Below, one piece after another: positions 50,503-61,285 of a stretch of 64,000 bases of DNA; the stretch's first letter is position 1; each line of letters starts with the position of its first letter. A model generated the notes under the pieces. It was given only the letters and a program-made list of their open reading frames with translations, was not told the origin of the DNA and searched no databases. The stretch is taken from positions 62,001 through 126,000 of the forward strand of contig NZ_FQWF01000001.1 in NCBI RefSeq assembly GCF_900129585.1. Reading direction: 5' to 3'. Origin of the DNA: Flavobacterium micromati. GTDB taxonomy: Bacteria > Bacteroidota > Bacteroidia > Flavobacteriales > Flavobacteriaceae. The position numbers and the translations under genes were made by a program.

Positions 50503-53500
50503 TTAATTCCCGAAATTATATCGAAGAGTAAATCCCGAACGAATATTAGTAAGCGGAAATGCTGTTGAAATGACAGCCCTAGAAAAAGAGTGATCATAAT
50601 AAAAAATGGCTGTCAAATTTTTACTAAATGCATAATCAGCTTTAACTCTTAAAGACCATATATTTTGTCCGCCTGCTAATTGATTGTTATCGTAATCTAA
50701 ATATCGTACAATTGTTTGATTATTTCGATAGGAGATATCAGCCGCTAAATTAATATCACTTTTAATAATTCCTGTAGGACTATCAGCTAATTTAGAGGAA
50801 AAAATAACATCTTTAAAGCGATATCCTAATCCTACAATATATTCTAATCCTTTCACTTCGGTCAGCAAATTATTATCAAAACTCATAGATAACGCTCGAT
50901 CCTTCTTAATTTCAGTGAGCACTTTTAGCGAGCTTTTTAATTCAAAATCCATTCTTAGCAATGGATTGAATTGCTCGACTAAATTTATATTTGACATTAT
51001 GGTTTGGTTGAAAAAATTACCGCTAGCATCTACTCCATTGGGTGCTTTGTCAAATTCAAAATTTGATCTAAAAGCATTTATGGTGTAGGAAGCTCTATAG
51101 TTGTGTTGCAAAGAAAAACGTTTGAAATTCTTTTTAAATAAACCATATCGCATTAATCCGTTGTACTTAACAGCCCAATTAGGTATTGGAAAACTCCTAA
51201 AAATACCAAGTGAAACGCCAGTTGCGTCCCCGCCAGAGTATGCAGCCATAAACGCAGGTAATAAAACCGCCTGACTGTTTTTACCAAAACCTAACGGAAA
51301 TCCTTCAGCATCTCTATTAGATGGATTATTTATATCAATGCCACGTTCAGTTGCTAATCTATTTGCAACCACAAGGCGATTAACTCTAAAATCATCAAAA
51401 GCTTGCGATCCAAACTCGTCACTAGCGGCGAAAGATGTTTTAATTAAAACCGTTGAAATTGAAAATATACCAGTATTATAGGGTGATCTCGCATTGTAAA
51501 CACCGTTTGTAACATCATACTGCTCAGAAGAAGTTTCGGATAATGCTCTATCTAAAGTTAAATCAATTTTTAGATCTGGAAATAAATCCATATTAGCAGT
51601 AGCTTTAAAAATAGTGTTATCAACTTGCGTGTAATTTTGGTTGAAGTCTGGATAATTTGTCAGCCAACCATTTTTAGCCGCTTCAAATCGTACATCATCT
51701 TGACTACCAAAAATGAAGCCTAGCGATGGTCTTGAAGATCCTAAGAAACCAACACCTGGCGTATAACCGGGTAAAACAGTACCGCTGTTTTTTGTGTAAT
51801 TCATCTGAATATTCTTAGCGCTAGTCAAGATTCCTAATAATCCGTCATAGAACGCATTGCTTTTTTGAACTTGGTTTGTGACAGCTACAACAACTTTCTC
51901 ACCGGGTTTTGGTGCAGCTACGCGCGGTTTTGGTGCAGTTTTACTATTGCTTTTTCGTAATCCGACATATTTGTAAAACGTCTCCATATTAAATGTAGCG
52001 GTCAAATTATTTGAACTTGCATTTTGAATAGTGTTTCCTAAATTATAGTCTGTTCCATCTATTTGAATTTGGGACAAAGCGTTAGAAGTGCGCTGCCACG
52101 TATAGTCACCAGTATATGTGTAGTTTGCTTTAATGAAACTAAAAATTGGAATTTTATTAATTGGCAAATCGTAATTAACCACTAATTGTTGCGTGTGCTG
52201 GTTAGGGTCTCCAATATCCCAGTAGCTATCCCAAATTGTAAACGTGTCAATTGGCTCGTTGTCTTCATTCAAATAATTTTTGACAATATTGCTCGATGAA
52301 GCGGTATAATTTAGTTTTAATGACTTCGTTAAATTATAATTAAAACCATATTGATAATTAAAAGCAAAATTGCGGCGATATAAGGGCTCTAAACCAATTC
52401 CTTGTACTTCCACTTGCCTAAACTGTTGCCTATTATATTGCCTAAGGATTGAAGTATTAAAAGTAACATTTGATGGTAAATAATTAAAATTGAAATCACT
52501 TAACAACTTCCAGTAATTACTTTTCTTCATAAATTTATTACTCTTGAAAGGCTCAATGGGTTTAGACTGAAAAGTATAAGCATAATCTACTGATGAATTT
52601 ACTTGTTGATCCACAAAATCTTCAATTTCAAAATCATGACGCTCCACTTCATTAAAAGATTGTGAAAAAGTAAAATTTTCAGGATCGTACACATGTTGCT
52701 TTTGTTCTGGTCTGCGTTCTTTTCTTACGCCAATAAAGTTGATACTTTTACGCTTCGTATAATCAATTGCTCTATTAGTAATATTGTCTCTTTCATCTTG
52801 ATCTGTTGTATTTGCTAACAATTGTTTTAGTTTAATATCTTGATTAAAAGGGTCGTATTCGGGTGTTATAATCTCTTCTCCAATGGCGTAATTAAAAGGC
52901 AAATTAATACCCCATTTTGGCGGAAGCAATTTACCCAGATTAATATTAGTCACAATATTATATTGCCTTACATCTTCCCGACTCCGCTCATTAGGACCTT
53001 GTTCTAATGCACCAAAACCAATAGTGCTTTGTCTTCCTGATGCAGAAATAGTTGCAAAATCGGCTAAATTTGTGTCTACATTCACTACCGCAGCTGCTCC
53101 ACCTTGATTATCCATATCGGCTAATCGGAGTTCGTTAAACCACACCTCACCTTTTATATCATTTCGAATATCACTATTTTTGACCCCAACCATCAACGTA
53201 CGAACTAGACCAAAATTAGGATTTCCTCTTATTCCTAATCTTAGGGTACTACTTCCATCACCATCTGGTTTGCTTGGATCTGAGTCGGGATAATAGATTC
53301 CATCGGCAGGCAATGTACTTGGATCAATACTCATGGCTAAGATTTTCATTCGTGTCAACAAAGCGAGCGATAAATCAATTTCATTTTCTTCAGGCCAAAC
53401 TACTTCGGCACTTAATGGAGAACAATTAGCGCTGGATGAAGAAGTTGGTACAGTCACTTTCAGCGGAATTTCTATTTGATAGAAATTTTGTGTAAAATCA

Positions 53501-56500
53501 TTTCCAAAACGTATAAACCCTACCATTTGATCATCTTGTAATGCTATTTCATTTGGTAAAGATTCTGCGTGTAAAAACATTTTCAATTTTTTAAATTGGC
53601 GCATGTCAATACTTACATTTTTAAAAACCGCACGTGAATCCTCAGGTTCTAGTCCATTTCCTGAAACTCTAAGAGACAATGATTGTTCGTTTTGATTTAT
53701 AATTGTATTGTTGTTGAATAATTGTTCACGCTGCACGTCAGGTGGCGTTACATAATTTATCGGACATCGTTCATTATTCTCTTGAATGTTTACCGCTAAT
53801 ACATCTAAGTTAGTGTTGTCATCGGCAACATTTGTGTCATTAAAATCAAGTGTATTTGTAAATCGTCTCCATTCGCCACGAACTAAATCTAGCGCTCCAA
53901 AACGAATCGTTACTTCAGAACTGAAACCAGTCATGAACATCCGCATGAATCGAATTGATCTGAAATCAGATATATTACCAATAATATTTTCTGGTTGCGC
54001 CACTGGAATTTTAAATTGTATCCAGCGAGCATCAGTTGTAGAACCATCTGGGAGAGATACTTGAGTATTTCGAACATCGGTTATGTAATTTTGACCTATT
54101 GCCATTGCGGGTTGCATATCAATACTGTACTCATAGTAAGCATTGATGGTATTCATGGTATTATCTCTATTAATATCTTCTACATCGGGCAGTGTAGTTG
54201 ATCCTCTATTAGGATCTGTGATGTCAACAGCTGAGTTTCCTTGTGTTCCATTGTAGCTTTTATACCTTTCAACAATTCCACCATTGGCATTTAAATAAAA
54301 GCTGTAATCGTCAGCGGCAGGATCTAATTCGGAAGCAAAGTTAGTGTACACAGATCCTTCAGCGGCATTAGACAAACCGTCTAAACCTATATCTTGATTT
54401 GTTCTGTTGGCGACATTAGTATCAAAAGCATAAATTAAAGATTGAGATGCCGGAACATCACCCCATAAAGGTCGCGGGTTCGTTAAAATTTGGTCTGGTC
54501 CTAAACCATTTTCATACTGTTTACGACCATCTTTCAAGACATCTTCTGAAATTTCCCCTAAATTAAAATATATTTTTCCACTATTAGTTTGCGGAGATTG
54601 ACCGTTTCCAACATAAGGATCCAGTACCCAAAACTGAATATATTCCACATTTCCTTGTTCAAAATTAGTAGAATTTAACGAACGCATGATGCCCCCAAAA
54701 TTAGTAGTAGGATTTGCACTAGCATTAACATTGTTATTATACGGACCTCTTTCAGATGGAAAATAGGTTAAATCGAGTGTATTGATAACTTGCGTTTGTC
54801 CTTGCGCAATATCAGTAACTGGAAATAATTCTCTACTAAAAATTCTTCTAGTTTTATTTAAAGATAAATCTTCATTTGTAATACCAGCAGGCCTTTGCGC
54901 ATAAAAGATAGGATCAATGGAGTACCATGCTATTTTTGCCCTGTTGAATCCATAGCTCAAATCATTAGCACTTGCATTAAAATCATAACTGCTGTTTGCG
55001 TTTCTAGCTGGGGTAGATGCTAAGCTCCAAGAAAAAGACGAACGCATATCTATAGTAGACTGAGATCCTTCAAAATCATCAACGTAAATAGTAGATTCGC
55101 CTTGAAATTGATCTGCTTTTGGGGTATCTGGTTTTAAAAAAGCTATTTCTCCTCGAACTGACAAGTTAGAAGGTACATCAGTATCTATGTTCGGTAATTT
55201 ATTTACCAACCGAGTTAAAAAGGGAACATCCTTAGCAAAATTAGTATTGAAACCAAAAATGGTATTATTTACTGATTCCTGTCCAAAACTTGATTTTTGA
55301 GTAAAAGGTCGCTCTGACATTTTTAAAAATGTCCCCCCTATAACAAAATTTTCTGAAATTGTTGTTTCAACATTCAAACCCATAAATCTTCTGGTTTGTT
55401 GTCCAAAAACAGAGTTGTTCTCAAGTGAGACTTCTATGGGCGTATTTGATGCTTGCAGTGCCGGATCTAAGATTTGAACGCGCCCCAATTGATAATTTAC
55501 ACTATAATCTAGTCCTTCTACTAAGAGACGACCACCAGCAGTTACCACCACAGATCCTTGCGGGACATTGAAAGCACCAATAGGGATGCCATCGCCACCG
55601 CTTGATTTATATCTTCCTCTTAATAAAAATTTATTTTTTTCGCTATCCTGTAAAGCTCCGGCTTGAGTACTGCGATACATGCTTGTGAAAACATATTTCT
55701 TTTGATTTTCGTTGTACGTTGTAATATCATTATAATTTTCTGCTGAACCTGTATTAGACAATTTGGAAAACAACAACTCACCAAAAGGTTCTTTAGTAGT
55801 AAAAAGTATTCTACCGTTTTGTGCATCAATTGTTAGGCTTGGTAAAAAATCAAAGAAACCATCTCCTCCTGCTTGTGGATCATTATTAAAATTTAATTTG
55901 TCTAAATTGAATACTTTTAAAAGCGGAGTTTCGGCAACTTTATTTTCCGCTGAAGGATTTAATGGAAAAGGTGTTCCATTTGCCTCTGTGATATAATTTA
56001 AAGGAGATGGATCAGAATACAAAATATTGAATCTAAAATCCTCTTGGTTTAGTTGATATCCACCTTGAATTTGATAAATATTCTTCATCATTAGATTCCA
56101 GATAGGATCATTGACATTTGTCAGGTTGCTTTTTAACATTTTCAAAATCAAACTTTGCGAAATAATGGCATTGTTTGCCGGGTTATTTCCAGTCACCACG
56201 GTTGCATCAACGCCATCATTACCAAATTCCCCTACCTGATAAACCTGATCACCTATAGTATACTGATACGCAACGGCTAAAACCTCATCATTTGCTAGTC
56301 GTTGTTGAAGAGAGATAAAGCCCAGCTGTGGGTTGTAAGTGTATTCATTCGGATTTAATTTTCTCGCGTTTTCTAATTTAGAATAATCCTGACCTTCACT
56401 AACAGTAGCGTTAAAACCGGAATCAGCTGTTACAATTTCACGAACGTTCGAATTTAATAATCCTGTACCAGCAGCAATTTGTGCCGGATCAAAATCATTG

Positions 56501-57648
56501 TTACTATTATCTGATGGAGCGTTAATAGCATTATTAAAAATACCGATTGACGGAGTTAAAACTACAACATCATTATCAGGTACTCCTGTCAGCTGACCTT
56601 CACCTAAATCTTGTAGCGCAATAATATTTCGTAAATTATTATTGGTTGTGGTAACTCTATTTTGCCTATTAGTGACCCAAATTTCTATTCGAGATATTTG
56701 TACCCGACTATCAATAAAAGGATAATTAGCTAAGGATTTATCATAACGATCTCTGAAATATTGTGATAGAAAAAAGTGTCGGTCGCTGTCATAATCTAAA
56801 GCAAACATTTCGAAATTCTCAATTGTTCCTCCGCCTTGCGCAATTAAACTTTTAGTTTGTGATTTTTGTTCCGAGAACACGCCGGTTACTGTTGTTCTTC
56901 CAAACTGTAGTTTTGTTTTAACACCAAATAAACTTTGCGCACCTCTGATCAACGAGCTGTTTAGCGGTAAACTTACGTTTCCAACTTCAATTTTTTGAAC
57001 AATATCATCTTCAGAAGGTGTGTAATCTAACTTAATCAAATTTTGAAATGCAAAAGTTGACTGCGTATCGTAGTTTGCGTTAACGGCAAGCCTTGTGCCT
57101 ACTTTACCCATTAAACTCATACTAATTCTTTGATCAAAATCAAATGCAGTGTTTACTCGATTTCGGGGCGAAAATGACGGATTATCTTGCTTGGTATATC
57201 GCAATCCCAAATCCATTTCTATAGATCCGCTTGGTTTTACATCAATGGTATTACTTCCAAAAATAGATTCGAAAAGTCCTGATCTTATGTAATATCTAGG
57301 TAATAAATCTTTTTTCGCAAGGTCACTTCCTGCTTTCAGTCCAGCAACAGCATCCACTTTTTTCTTAAAATAATCGCGCATCGATTCCTTTAGAACCAAT
57401 CGTTCATATTCTTTTGGAGTTAAAATTATGGGATAATTAATTGAGAATCCATCAACTGAATTAGTATAAATATACCTATCAGTTACAGGGTCATAAGTGT
57501 ACGCTGAAAGAATACTTGGCGGATTTTTTAACTGCATTTTCCCTACTGAATAACCTGTCTTAACCGTATCCTTTGTAGTTTGGTCTACTTGGGCGTGTGA
57601 CAATAATCCAGAGAACAAAGCAAGTAATGAAATCCAAAATTTATACAT
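50503..57648 (-). CDS. sprA: Type IX secretion system translocon / cell surface protein SprA
   Basis: A 2381-residue outer-membrane protein with a signal peptide (MYKFWISLLALFSGLLSHAQ). Very large size, Asn/Tyr/Asp-rich beta-strand composition and family segments identify SprA: GSIEMDLGLRYTKQDNPSFS near residue 142, FVDDFEGSQSTIDMRSSF-type near 865, and the terminal GFTLRYNFGN. SprA (Sov in Porphyromonas) forms the giant 36-strand barrel through which type IX cargo leaves the cell and is needed for gliding in F. johnsoniae. The reading frame is intact. It follows ruvA by 24 bases and precedes gcvH by 89. PorV and other type IX partners are not in the window, except possibly the PorP/SprF protein at 27320. 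Confidence 0.97.
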   Translation of the reverse strand: MYKFWISLLALFSGLLSHAQVDQTTKDTVKTGYSVGKMQLKNPPSILSAYTYDPVTDRYIYTNSVDGFSINYPIILTPKEYERLVLKESMRDYFKKKVDAVAGLKAGSDLAKKDLLPRYYIRSGLFESIFGSNTIDVKPSGSIEMDLGLRYTKQDNPSFSPRNRVNTAFDFDQRISMSLMGKVGTRLAVNANYDTQSTFAFQNLIKLDYTPSEDDIVQKIEVGNVSLPLNSSLIRGAQSLFGVKTKLQFGRTTVTGVFSEQKSQTKSLIAQGGGTIENFEMFALDYDSDRHFFLSQYFRDRYDKSLANYPFIDSRVQISRIEIWVTNRQNRVTTTNNNLRNIIALQDLGEGQLTGVPDNDVVVLTPSIGIFNNAINAPSDNSNNDFDPAQIAAGTGLLNSNVREIVTADSGFNATVSEGQDYSKLENARKLNPNEYTYNPQLGFISLQQRLANDEVLAVAYQYTIGDQVYQVGEFGNDGVDATVVTGNNPANNAIISQSLILKMLKSNLTNVNDPIWNLMMKNIYQIQGGYQLNQEDFRFNILYSDPSPLNYITEANGTPFPLNPSAENKVAETPLLKVFNLDKLNFNNDPQAGGDGFFDFLPSLTIDAQNGRILFTTKEPFGELLFSKLSNTGSAENYNDITTYNENQKKYVFTSMYRSTQAGALQDSEKNKFLLRGRYKSSGGDGIPIGAFNVPQGSVVVTAGGRLLVEGLDYSVNYQLGRVQILDPALQASNTPIEVSLENNSVFGQQTRRFMGLNVETTISENFVIGGTFLKMSERPFTQKSSFGQESVNNTIFGFNTNFAKDVPFLTRLVNKLPNIDTDVPSNLSVRGEIAFLKPDTPKADQFQGESTIYVDDFEGSQSTIDMRSSFSWSLASTPARNANSSYDFNASANDLSYGFNRAKIAWYSIDPIFYAQRPAGITNEDLSLNKTRRIFSRELFPVTDIAQGQTQVINTLDLTYFPSERGPYNNNVNASANPTTNFGGIMRSLNSTNFEQGNVEYIQFWVLDPYVGNGQSPQTNSGKIYFNLGEISEDVLKDGRKQYENGLGPDQILTNPRPLWGDVPASQSLIYAFDTNVANRTNQDIGLDGLSNAAEGSVYTNFASELDPAADDYSFYLNANGGIVERYKSYNGTQGNSAVDITDPNRGSTTLPDVEDINRDNTMNTINAYYEYSIDMQPAMAIGQNYITDVRNTQVSLPDGSTTDARWIQFKIPVAQPENIIGNISDFRSIRFMRMFMTGFSSEVTIRFGALDLVRGEWRRFTNTLDFNDTNVADDNTNLDVLAVNIQENNERCPINYVTPPDVQREQLFNNNTIINQNEQSLSLRVSGNGLEPEDSRAVFKNVSIDMRQFKKLKMFLHAESLPNEIALQDDQMVGFIRFGNDFTQNFYQIEIPLKVTVPTSSSSANCSPLSAEVVWPEENEIDLSLALLTRMKILAMSIDPSTLPADGIYYPDSDPSKPDGDGSSTLRLGIRGNPNFGLVRTLMVGVKNSDIRNDIKGEVWFNELRLADMDNQGGAAAVVNVDTNLADFATISASGRQSTIGFGALEQGPNERSREDVRQYNIVTNINLGKLLPPKWGINLPFNYAIGEEIITPEYDPFNQDIKLKQLLANTTDQDERDNITNRAIDYTKRKSINFIGVRKERRPEQKQHVYDPENFTFSQSFNEVERHDFEIEDFVDQQVNSSVDYAYTFQSKPIEPFKSNKFMKKSNYWKLLSDFNFNYLPSNVTFNTSILRQYNRQQFRQVEVQGIGLEPLYRRNFAFNYQYGFNYNLTKSLKLNYTASSSNIVKNYLNEDNEPIDTFTIWDSYWDIGDPNQHTQQLVVNYDLPINKIPIFSFIKANYTYTGDYTWQRTSNALSQIQIDGTDYNLGNTIQNASSNNLTATFNMETFYKYVGLRKSNSKTAPKPRVAAPKPGEKVVVAVTNQVQKSNAFYDGLLGILTSAKNIQMNYTKNSGTVLPGYTPGVGFLGSSRPSLGFIFGSQDDVRFEAAKNGWLTNYPDFNQNYTQVDNTIFKATANMDLFPDLKIDLTLDRALSETSSEQYDVTNGVYNARSPYNTGIFSISTVLIKTSFAASDEFGSQAFDDFRVNRLVVANRLATERGIDINNPSNRDAEGFPLGFGKNSQAVLLPAFMAAYSGGDATGVSLGIFRSFPIPNWAVKYNGLMRYGLFKKNFKRFSLQHNYRASYTINAFRSNFEFDKAPNGVDASGNFFNQTIMSNINLVEQFNPLLRMDFELKSSLKVLTEIKKDRALSMSFDNNLLTEVKGLEYIVGLGYRFKDVIFSSKLADSPTGIIKSDINLAADISYRNNQTIVRYLDYDNNQLAGGQNIWSLRVKADYAFSKNLTAIFYYDHSFSRAVISTAFPLTNIRSGFTLRYNFGN

Positions 57649-57672
57649 ACAACTTTCTTTCTTAAATACCTT

Positions 57673-58254
57673 TTAAAGTATTTTTAACGCTTTTTTAATT
57701 AAGGATTCTACAGATGCATCTGGATCCTCTTTTACTATTTTTTCGATTACTTTCTCGGATGTTTTTCTAACAAATCCTAAAACTTCTAAAGCTGATAACG
57801 CTTCATCTCGATTTGTATTGCTTTGCGATATCGAAACGTCATCTAAATCATAGAGTTTCAGCACTTTTTCTTTCAAATCCAGAATTACTCTTTGGGCCGT
57901 TTTGCTCCCAATGCCTTTAATGGATTGTATTGTACCAACATCAGCAGTTGCTATTGCATTTGTAATTTGCTTTGGATCAAGCGAAGAAAGCATGGTGCGC
58001 GCAATACTCGCTCCAATGCCCGAAACGGAAAGTAGTAATCTAAAAATTTCGCGCTCTGATTTCTCGATAAAACCAAAAAGCGTATGCGCATCCTCTTTTA
58101 TTTGAAGATGCGTATACACTTTAATGAAATCAGTATTGGGTAATAATGAATAGGTATGTAGAGAAATATTGATGTGGTAGCCTACACCGGCACAGTCAAT
58201 AATTATGTGAGTAGCCGATTTTTCAACTAGCTTGCCTTGCAATTGTGCGATCAT
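57673..58254 (-). CDS. ruvA: Holliday junction branch migration protein RuvA
   Basis: A 193-residue protein: N-terminal OB fold (residues 1-62), two helix-hairpin-helix motifs (LLSVSGIGASIARTMLSS near 72-89 and IQSIKGIGSKTAQRVILDLK near 107-126), and a C-terminal domain (~145-193) that contacts RuvB. It holds Holliday junctions during recombination repair. It starts the ruvA-sprA-gcvH-vanZ run, with a -7 box 18 nt upstream, so expression of a DNA repair protein and the secretion translocon may be linked. Confidence 0.96.
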   Translation of the reverse strand: MIAQLQGKLVEKSATHIIIDCAGVGYHINISLHTYSLLPNTDFIKVYTHLQIKEDAHTLFGFIEKSEREIFRLLLSVSGIGASIARTMLSSLDPKQITNAIATADVGTIQSIKGIGSKTAQRVILDLKEKVLKLYDLDDVSISQSNTNRDEALSALEVLGFVRKTSEKVIEKIVKEDPDASVESLIKKALKIL

Positions 58255-58271
58255 AATTAATAAAATATTGT

Positions 58272-58279
58272 CAAATATA
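58272..58279 (-). promoter_or_regulatory. Promoter -7 box for ruvA-sprA
   Basis: Minus-strand TATATTTG matches TAnnTTTG exactly, 17 nt before the ruvA ATG. No strong -33 element is visible. Confidence 0.5.
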
Positions 58280-58342
58280 CTGAAATTAACATAGTTTTAT
58301 GTTTTACTGACAATTTAAATTCATCAATTTACTCACAATTTA

Positions 58343-60631
58343 TTAAATGTGTTTTATTTTCTTCAATTGCTTCTCTTGTGCATCAATTACCGCAATAGCA
58401 GCCATATTTACCATTTCTTCTACGCTTGCACCTAATTGAAAAATGTGTACTGGTTTTCCCATTCCAAGCATAATAGGTCCAATAGAATCTATTTTATTCA
58501 ATTCTTTTAAAAGTTTATAGGTAATATTAGCAGCTTCTAGATTAGGAAAAATCAAAGTATTTACCTTTTTACCTGCTAATTTAGAAAATGGAAATTTAGC
58601 TTTCAGCATTTCTGGGTTCAAAGCAAAATCAGCTTGGATTTCACCATCAATAATCATATCAGGATGATTTGTGTGCAAATAGGAAACTGCTTCCCTTACT
58701 TTATTAGCGCTTTCAGTTGTTGAAGATCCAAAATTAGAAAATGATATCATTGCAATTACCGGCTCCACACCAAACATTTTGGCTGTTTTAGCGGTCATAA
58801 TAGCAATTTTTGCAAGATCATCAGCAGATGGATCAATATTGATAGCCGTATCAGATAGAAACATTGGCCCACGAGCCGTCATCATCATATTAGTAGTAGC
58901 CACAATAGAAGCTCCGGGTGCTTTATCAATCAATTGTAACATGGGTTTTACCACTGATGGATAACTGCGAGAATGTCCAGTTACTAACGCATCAGCCTCG
59001 CCTTCATTCACCATCATGGCCGCGAAGTAATTTCTTTCACGCATAAACTTCTGCGCATCCAGAAGTGAAATTCCGCGTCTTTGTCTAGTTGACCAATAGG
59101 TGTTTGCAAACCTGTTTCTTCTTGCTTGCTCTTCATCAATTTTAGGATCTATGATTTCGACATCTGCATCAAAGCCAATTTCTTCTTTTAGTTCTAATAT
59201 AATTTCTTTATTTCCTAATAATATTGGAAAACCTATGCCTTCTTCAAAAACAATTTGGGCTGCTTTTAAAACGTCTAAATGATCTGCTTCGGCAAAAACA
59301 ATACGTTTCGGATCCATTTTAGCTCTATTTGCAATCAAACGAACCATTTTATTATCGTTGCCTAATCGATCCAGAAGTTCTTCTTGGTATTTATTCCAAT
59401 CGGTAATTGGATTCAAAGCTACTCCAGAGTCCATCGCTGCTTTGGCCACAGCCGGAGCAACAACGGTAATTAATCTTGGATCAAATGGTTTTGGGATAAT
59501 GTATTCTCTACCAAAATTTAATTTAGTAGCCCCATAAGCAATATTCACTTGTTCCGGAACTGATTCTTTAGTTAGCGATGCTAGCGCTTTGACTGCTGCC
59601 ATTTTCATAGCTTCGTTAATTTTTGTGGCACGCACGTCTAATGCACCTCTAAAAATATAAGGAAAACCTAATACATTATTCACTTGGTTGGGATAATCTG
59701 AACGACCAGTTGCCATGATTACATCAGTACGAGTTGCAATTGCTAGATTATAATCAATTTCCGGATCAGGATTAGCCATTGCAAACACTATAGGATTGGC
59801 CGCCATTCCTAAAAGCATTTGAGGAGTCATAATATCTCCAGTTGACAATCCTAAGAAAACATCTGCATTTACTAAAGCTTGTTCCAAGTTCATCGCAGGA
59901 ATATCTTTGGCGTATTTTAACTGTAATTCAGATAATTTAGGATTGTCTTTTGTTAACAATCCTTTGCTATTAAACATAAAAATGTTTTCCATTTTCACGC
60001 CTAATAAAACATATAAATCAGCGCAAGCAATAGCTGCTGATCCTGCTCCTGAAACTACAAGCTTTATCTCTTCTGCTTTTTTATCAGCTAATTCTAACGC
60101 ATTAAGTAGCGCAGCCGACGAAATTATGGCCGTTCCATGCTGGTCATCGTGCATTACGGGAATGTTCAATTCTTCAACTAAACGTCTTTCAATTTCAAAT
60201 GATTCTGGCGCTTTGATATCTTCCAGATTAATTCCACCAAAGGTTGGCGAAATATTTTTAACGGTTTGGATGAATTCTTCAACATCTTTTGTTCCAATTT
60301 CGATATCAAAAACATCAATGTCGGCAAAAATTTTAAACAATAATCCTTTTCCTTCCATTACCGGCTTTGACGCCTCTGGACCAATATCTCCTAGTCCTAA
60401 AACAGCAGTACCATTTGTAATTACAGCAACTAAATTTCCTTTTGCAGTATATTTATAAACGTTGTTGATGTCTTTTGCAATTTCAAGACACGGCTCAGCA
60501 ACACCAGGGGAATAAGCTAAAGATAAATCTCTTTGTGTTGCATATTTCTTAGTGGGAACAACCTGAATTTTTCCAGGAGTTGGCTTAGCGTGGTATAATA
60601 ATGCTTCTCTTCTTTTACTGTTTTTGTCCAT
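58343..60631 (-). CDS. maeB: NADP-dependent malic enzyme with C-terminal phosphotransacetylase-like domain
   Basis: A 762-residue cytoplasmic enzyme converting malate to pyruvate, CO2 and NADPH. The malic domain spans residues ~15-420: LAYSPGVAEPCLEIAKD, the metal/substrate block HDDQHGTAIISSAALLNALE near residue 163, and the nucleotide-binding VVSGAGSAAIACADLYVLLG. Residues ~430-762 are a phosphate acetyl/butyryltransferase-like domain (IVFAEADHLDVLKAAQIVFE onward), which is regulatory in the E. coli MaeB class. Length is typical. A promoter box lies upstream. It is separated from ruvA by 88 nt. Confidence 0.95.
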   Translation of the reverse strand: MDKNSKRREALLYHAKPTPGKIQVVPTKKYATQRDLSLAYSPGVAEPCLEIAKDINNVYKYTAKGNLVAVITNGTAVLGLGDIGPEASKPVMEGKGLLFKIFADIDVFDIEIGTKDVEEFIQTVKNISPTFGGINLEDIKAPESFEIERRLVEELNIPVMHDDQHGTAIISSAALLNALELADKKAEEIKLVVSGAGSAAIACADLYVLLGVKMENIFMFNSKGLLTKDNPKLSELQLKYAKDIPAMNLEQALVNADVFLGLSTGDIMTPQMLLGMAANPIVFAMANPDPEIDYNLAIATRTDVIMATGRSDYPNQVNNVLGFPYIFRGALDVRATKINEAMKMAAVKALASLTKESVPEQVNIAYGATKLNFGREYIIPKPFDPRLITVVAPAVAKAAMDSGVALNPITDWNKYQEELLDRLGNDNKMVRLIANRAKMDPKRIVFAEADHLDVLKAAQIVFEEGIGFPILLGNKEIILELKEEIGFDADVEIIDPKIDEEQARRNRFANTYWSTRQRRGISLLDAQKFMRERNYFAAMMVNEGEADALVTGHSRSYPSVVKPMLQLIDKAPGASIVATTNMMMTARGPMFLSDTAINIDPSADDLAKIAIMTAKTAKMFGVEPVIAMISFSNFGSSTTESANKVREAVSYLHTNHPDMIIDGEIQADFALNPEMLKAKFPFSKLAGKKVNTLIFPNLEAANITYKLLKELNKIDSIGPIMLGMGKPVHIFQLGASVEEMVNMAAIAVIDAQEKQLKKIKHI

Positions 60632-60656
60632 TTTTTTAGATTTTATTCTGGGTTGG

Positions 60657-60664
60657 CAAAGATA
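60657..60664 (-). promoter_or_regulatory. Promoter -7 box for maeB
   Basis: Minus-strand TATCTTTG matches TAnnTTTG exactly, 25 nt before the maeB ATG. Confidence 0.5.
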
Positions 60665-60739
60665 GAAGTCTTGAATTAAATACTTGCTTAAATCCTATTC
60701 TTTTATAAAAGGTTGCATTATTATCAATAGGTATAAACA

Positions 60740-60770
60740 AAAATAGCCACATCCGAAATGTGACTATTTT
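60740..60770 (-). terminator. Terminator after the CBS-domain gene
   Basis: AAAATAG-CACAT pairs with ATGTG-CTATTTT (one C/A mismatch, five-base loop), flanked by A- and T-rich sequence, 20 nt past the stop codon at 60790. Confidence 0.8.
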
Positions 60771-60789
60771 TATTATAAATGAAAATTAA

Positions 60790-61215
60790 TTATTGAGTAA
60801 TGTATGTATTCAAATATTGAATAGTCTCCTTCTGCATATCCATAATGGCTTTTACGACATCACTCATTGATATTATTCCTATCACAATATTATTTTCTAC
60901 AACAGGTAAGTGGCGAACTCGTTTAGAACTCATGAGTTCCATGCAATAATCTAAATTATCTGATGGAGTTACAGTTGCAACATCAGTCTCCATAATCTCA
61001 TGAACGAAAGCTTTCTTTGAAGATTTAGCTTTTAAAACAATTTTTCGAGCGTAATCTCTTTCAGATAAAACGCCTTTCAAAACAGTATCTTCAATAATAA
61101 GAATTGCCCCGATGTTTTTTTCGCTCATCACTGACAACGCTTCGTATACAGTGCTAGTAGAAAGTATCGAAAATACTTCCTTTCCTTTGGTACTTAAAAT
61201 TTGATTAACTGTCAT
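60790..61215 (-). CDS. Stand-alone CBS domain pair protein
   Basis: A 141-residue cytoplasmic protein consisting almost wholly of two CBS motifs: residues ~10-65 (VYEALSVMSEKNIGAILIIE ... GVLSERDYARKIV) and ~75-130 (MELMSSKRVRHLPVVENNIVI ... GIISMSDVVKAIM). Such pairs bind AMP, ATP or related ligands and often regulate partners. No fused effector is present. It lies between the trehalase and maeB genes on the same strand, with its own terminator, so no partner is evident. Confidence 0.92.
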   Translation of the reverse strand: MTVNQILSTKGKEVFSILSTSTVYEALSVMSEKNIGAILIIEDTVLKGVLSERDYARKIVLKAKSSKKAFVHEIMETDVATVTPSDNLDYCMELMSSKRVRHLPVVENNIVIGIISMSDVVKAIMDMQKETIQYLNTYITQ

Positions 61216-61285
61216 AATAGATTGATTTAGTGAATGATAAAGTTAAAAAAAATATGCATTCAAAAAACATAAATACTATTTCACT

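Noticed and set aside
59907..60458. 183-codon plus-strand ORF opposite maeB
   Set aside because: It is antisense to a highly conserved part of the malic enzyme and has Ser/Ile-rich shadow composition.
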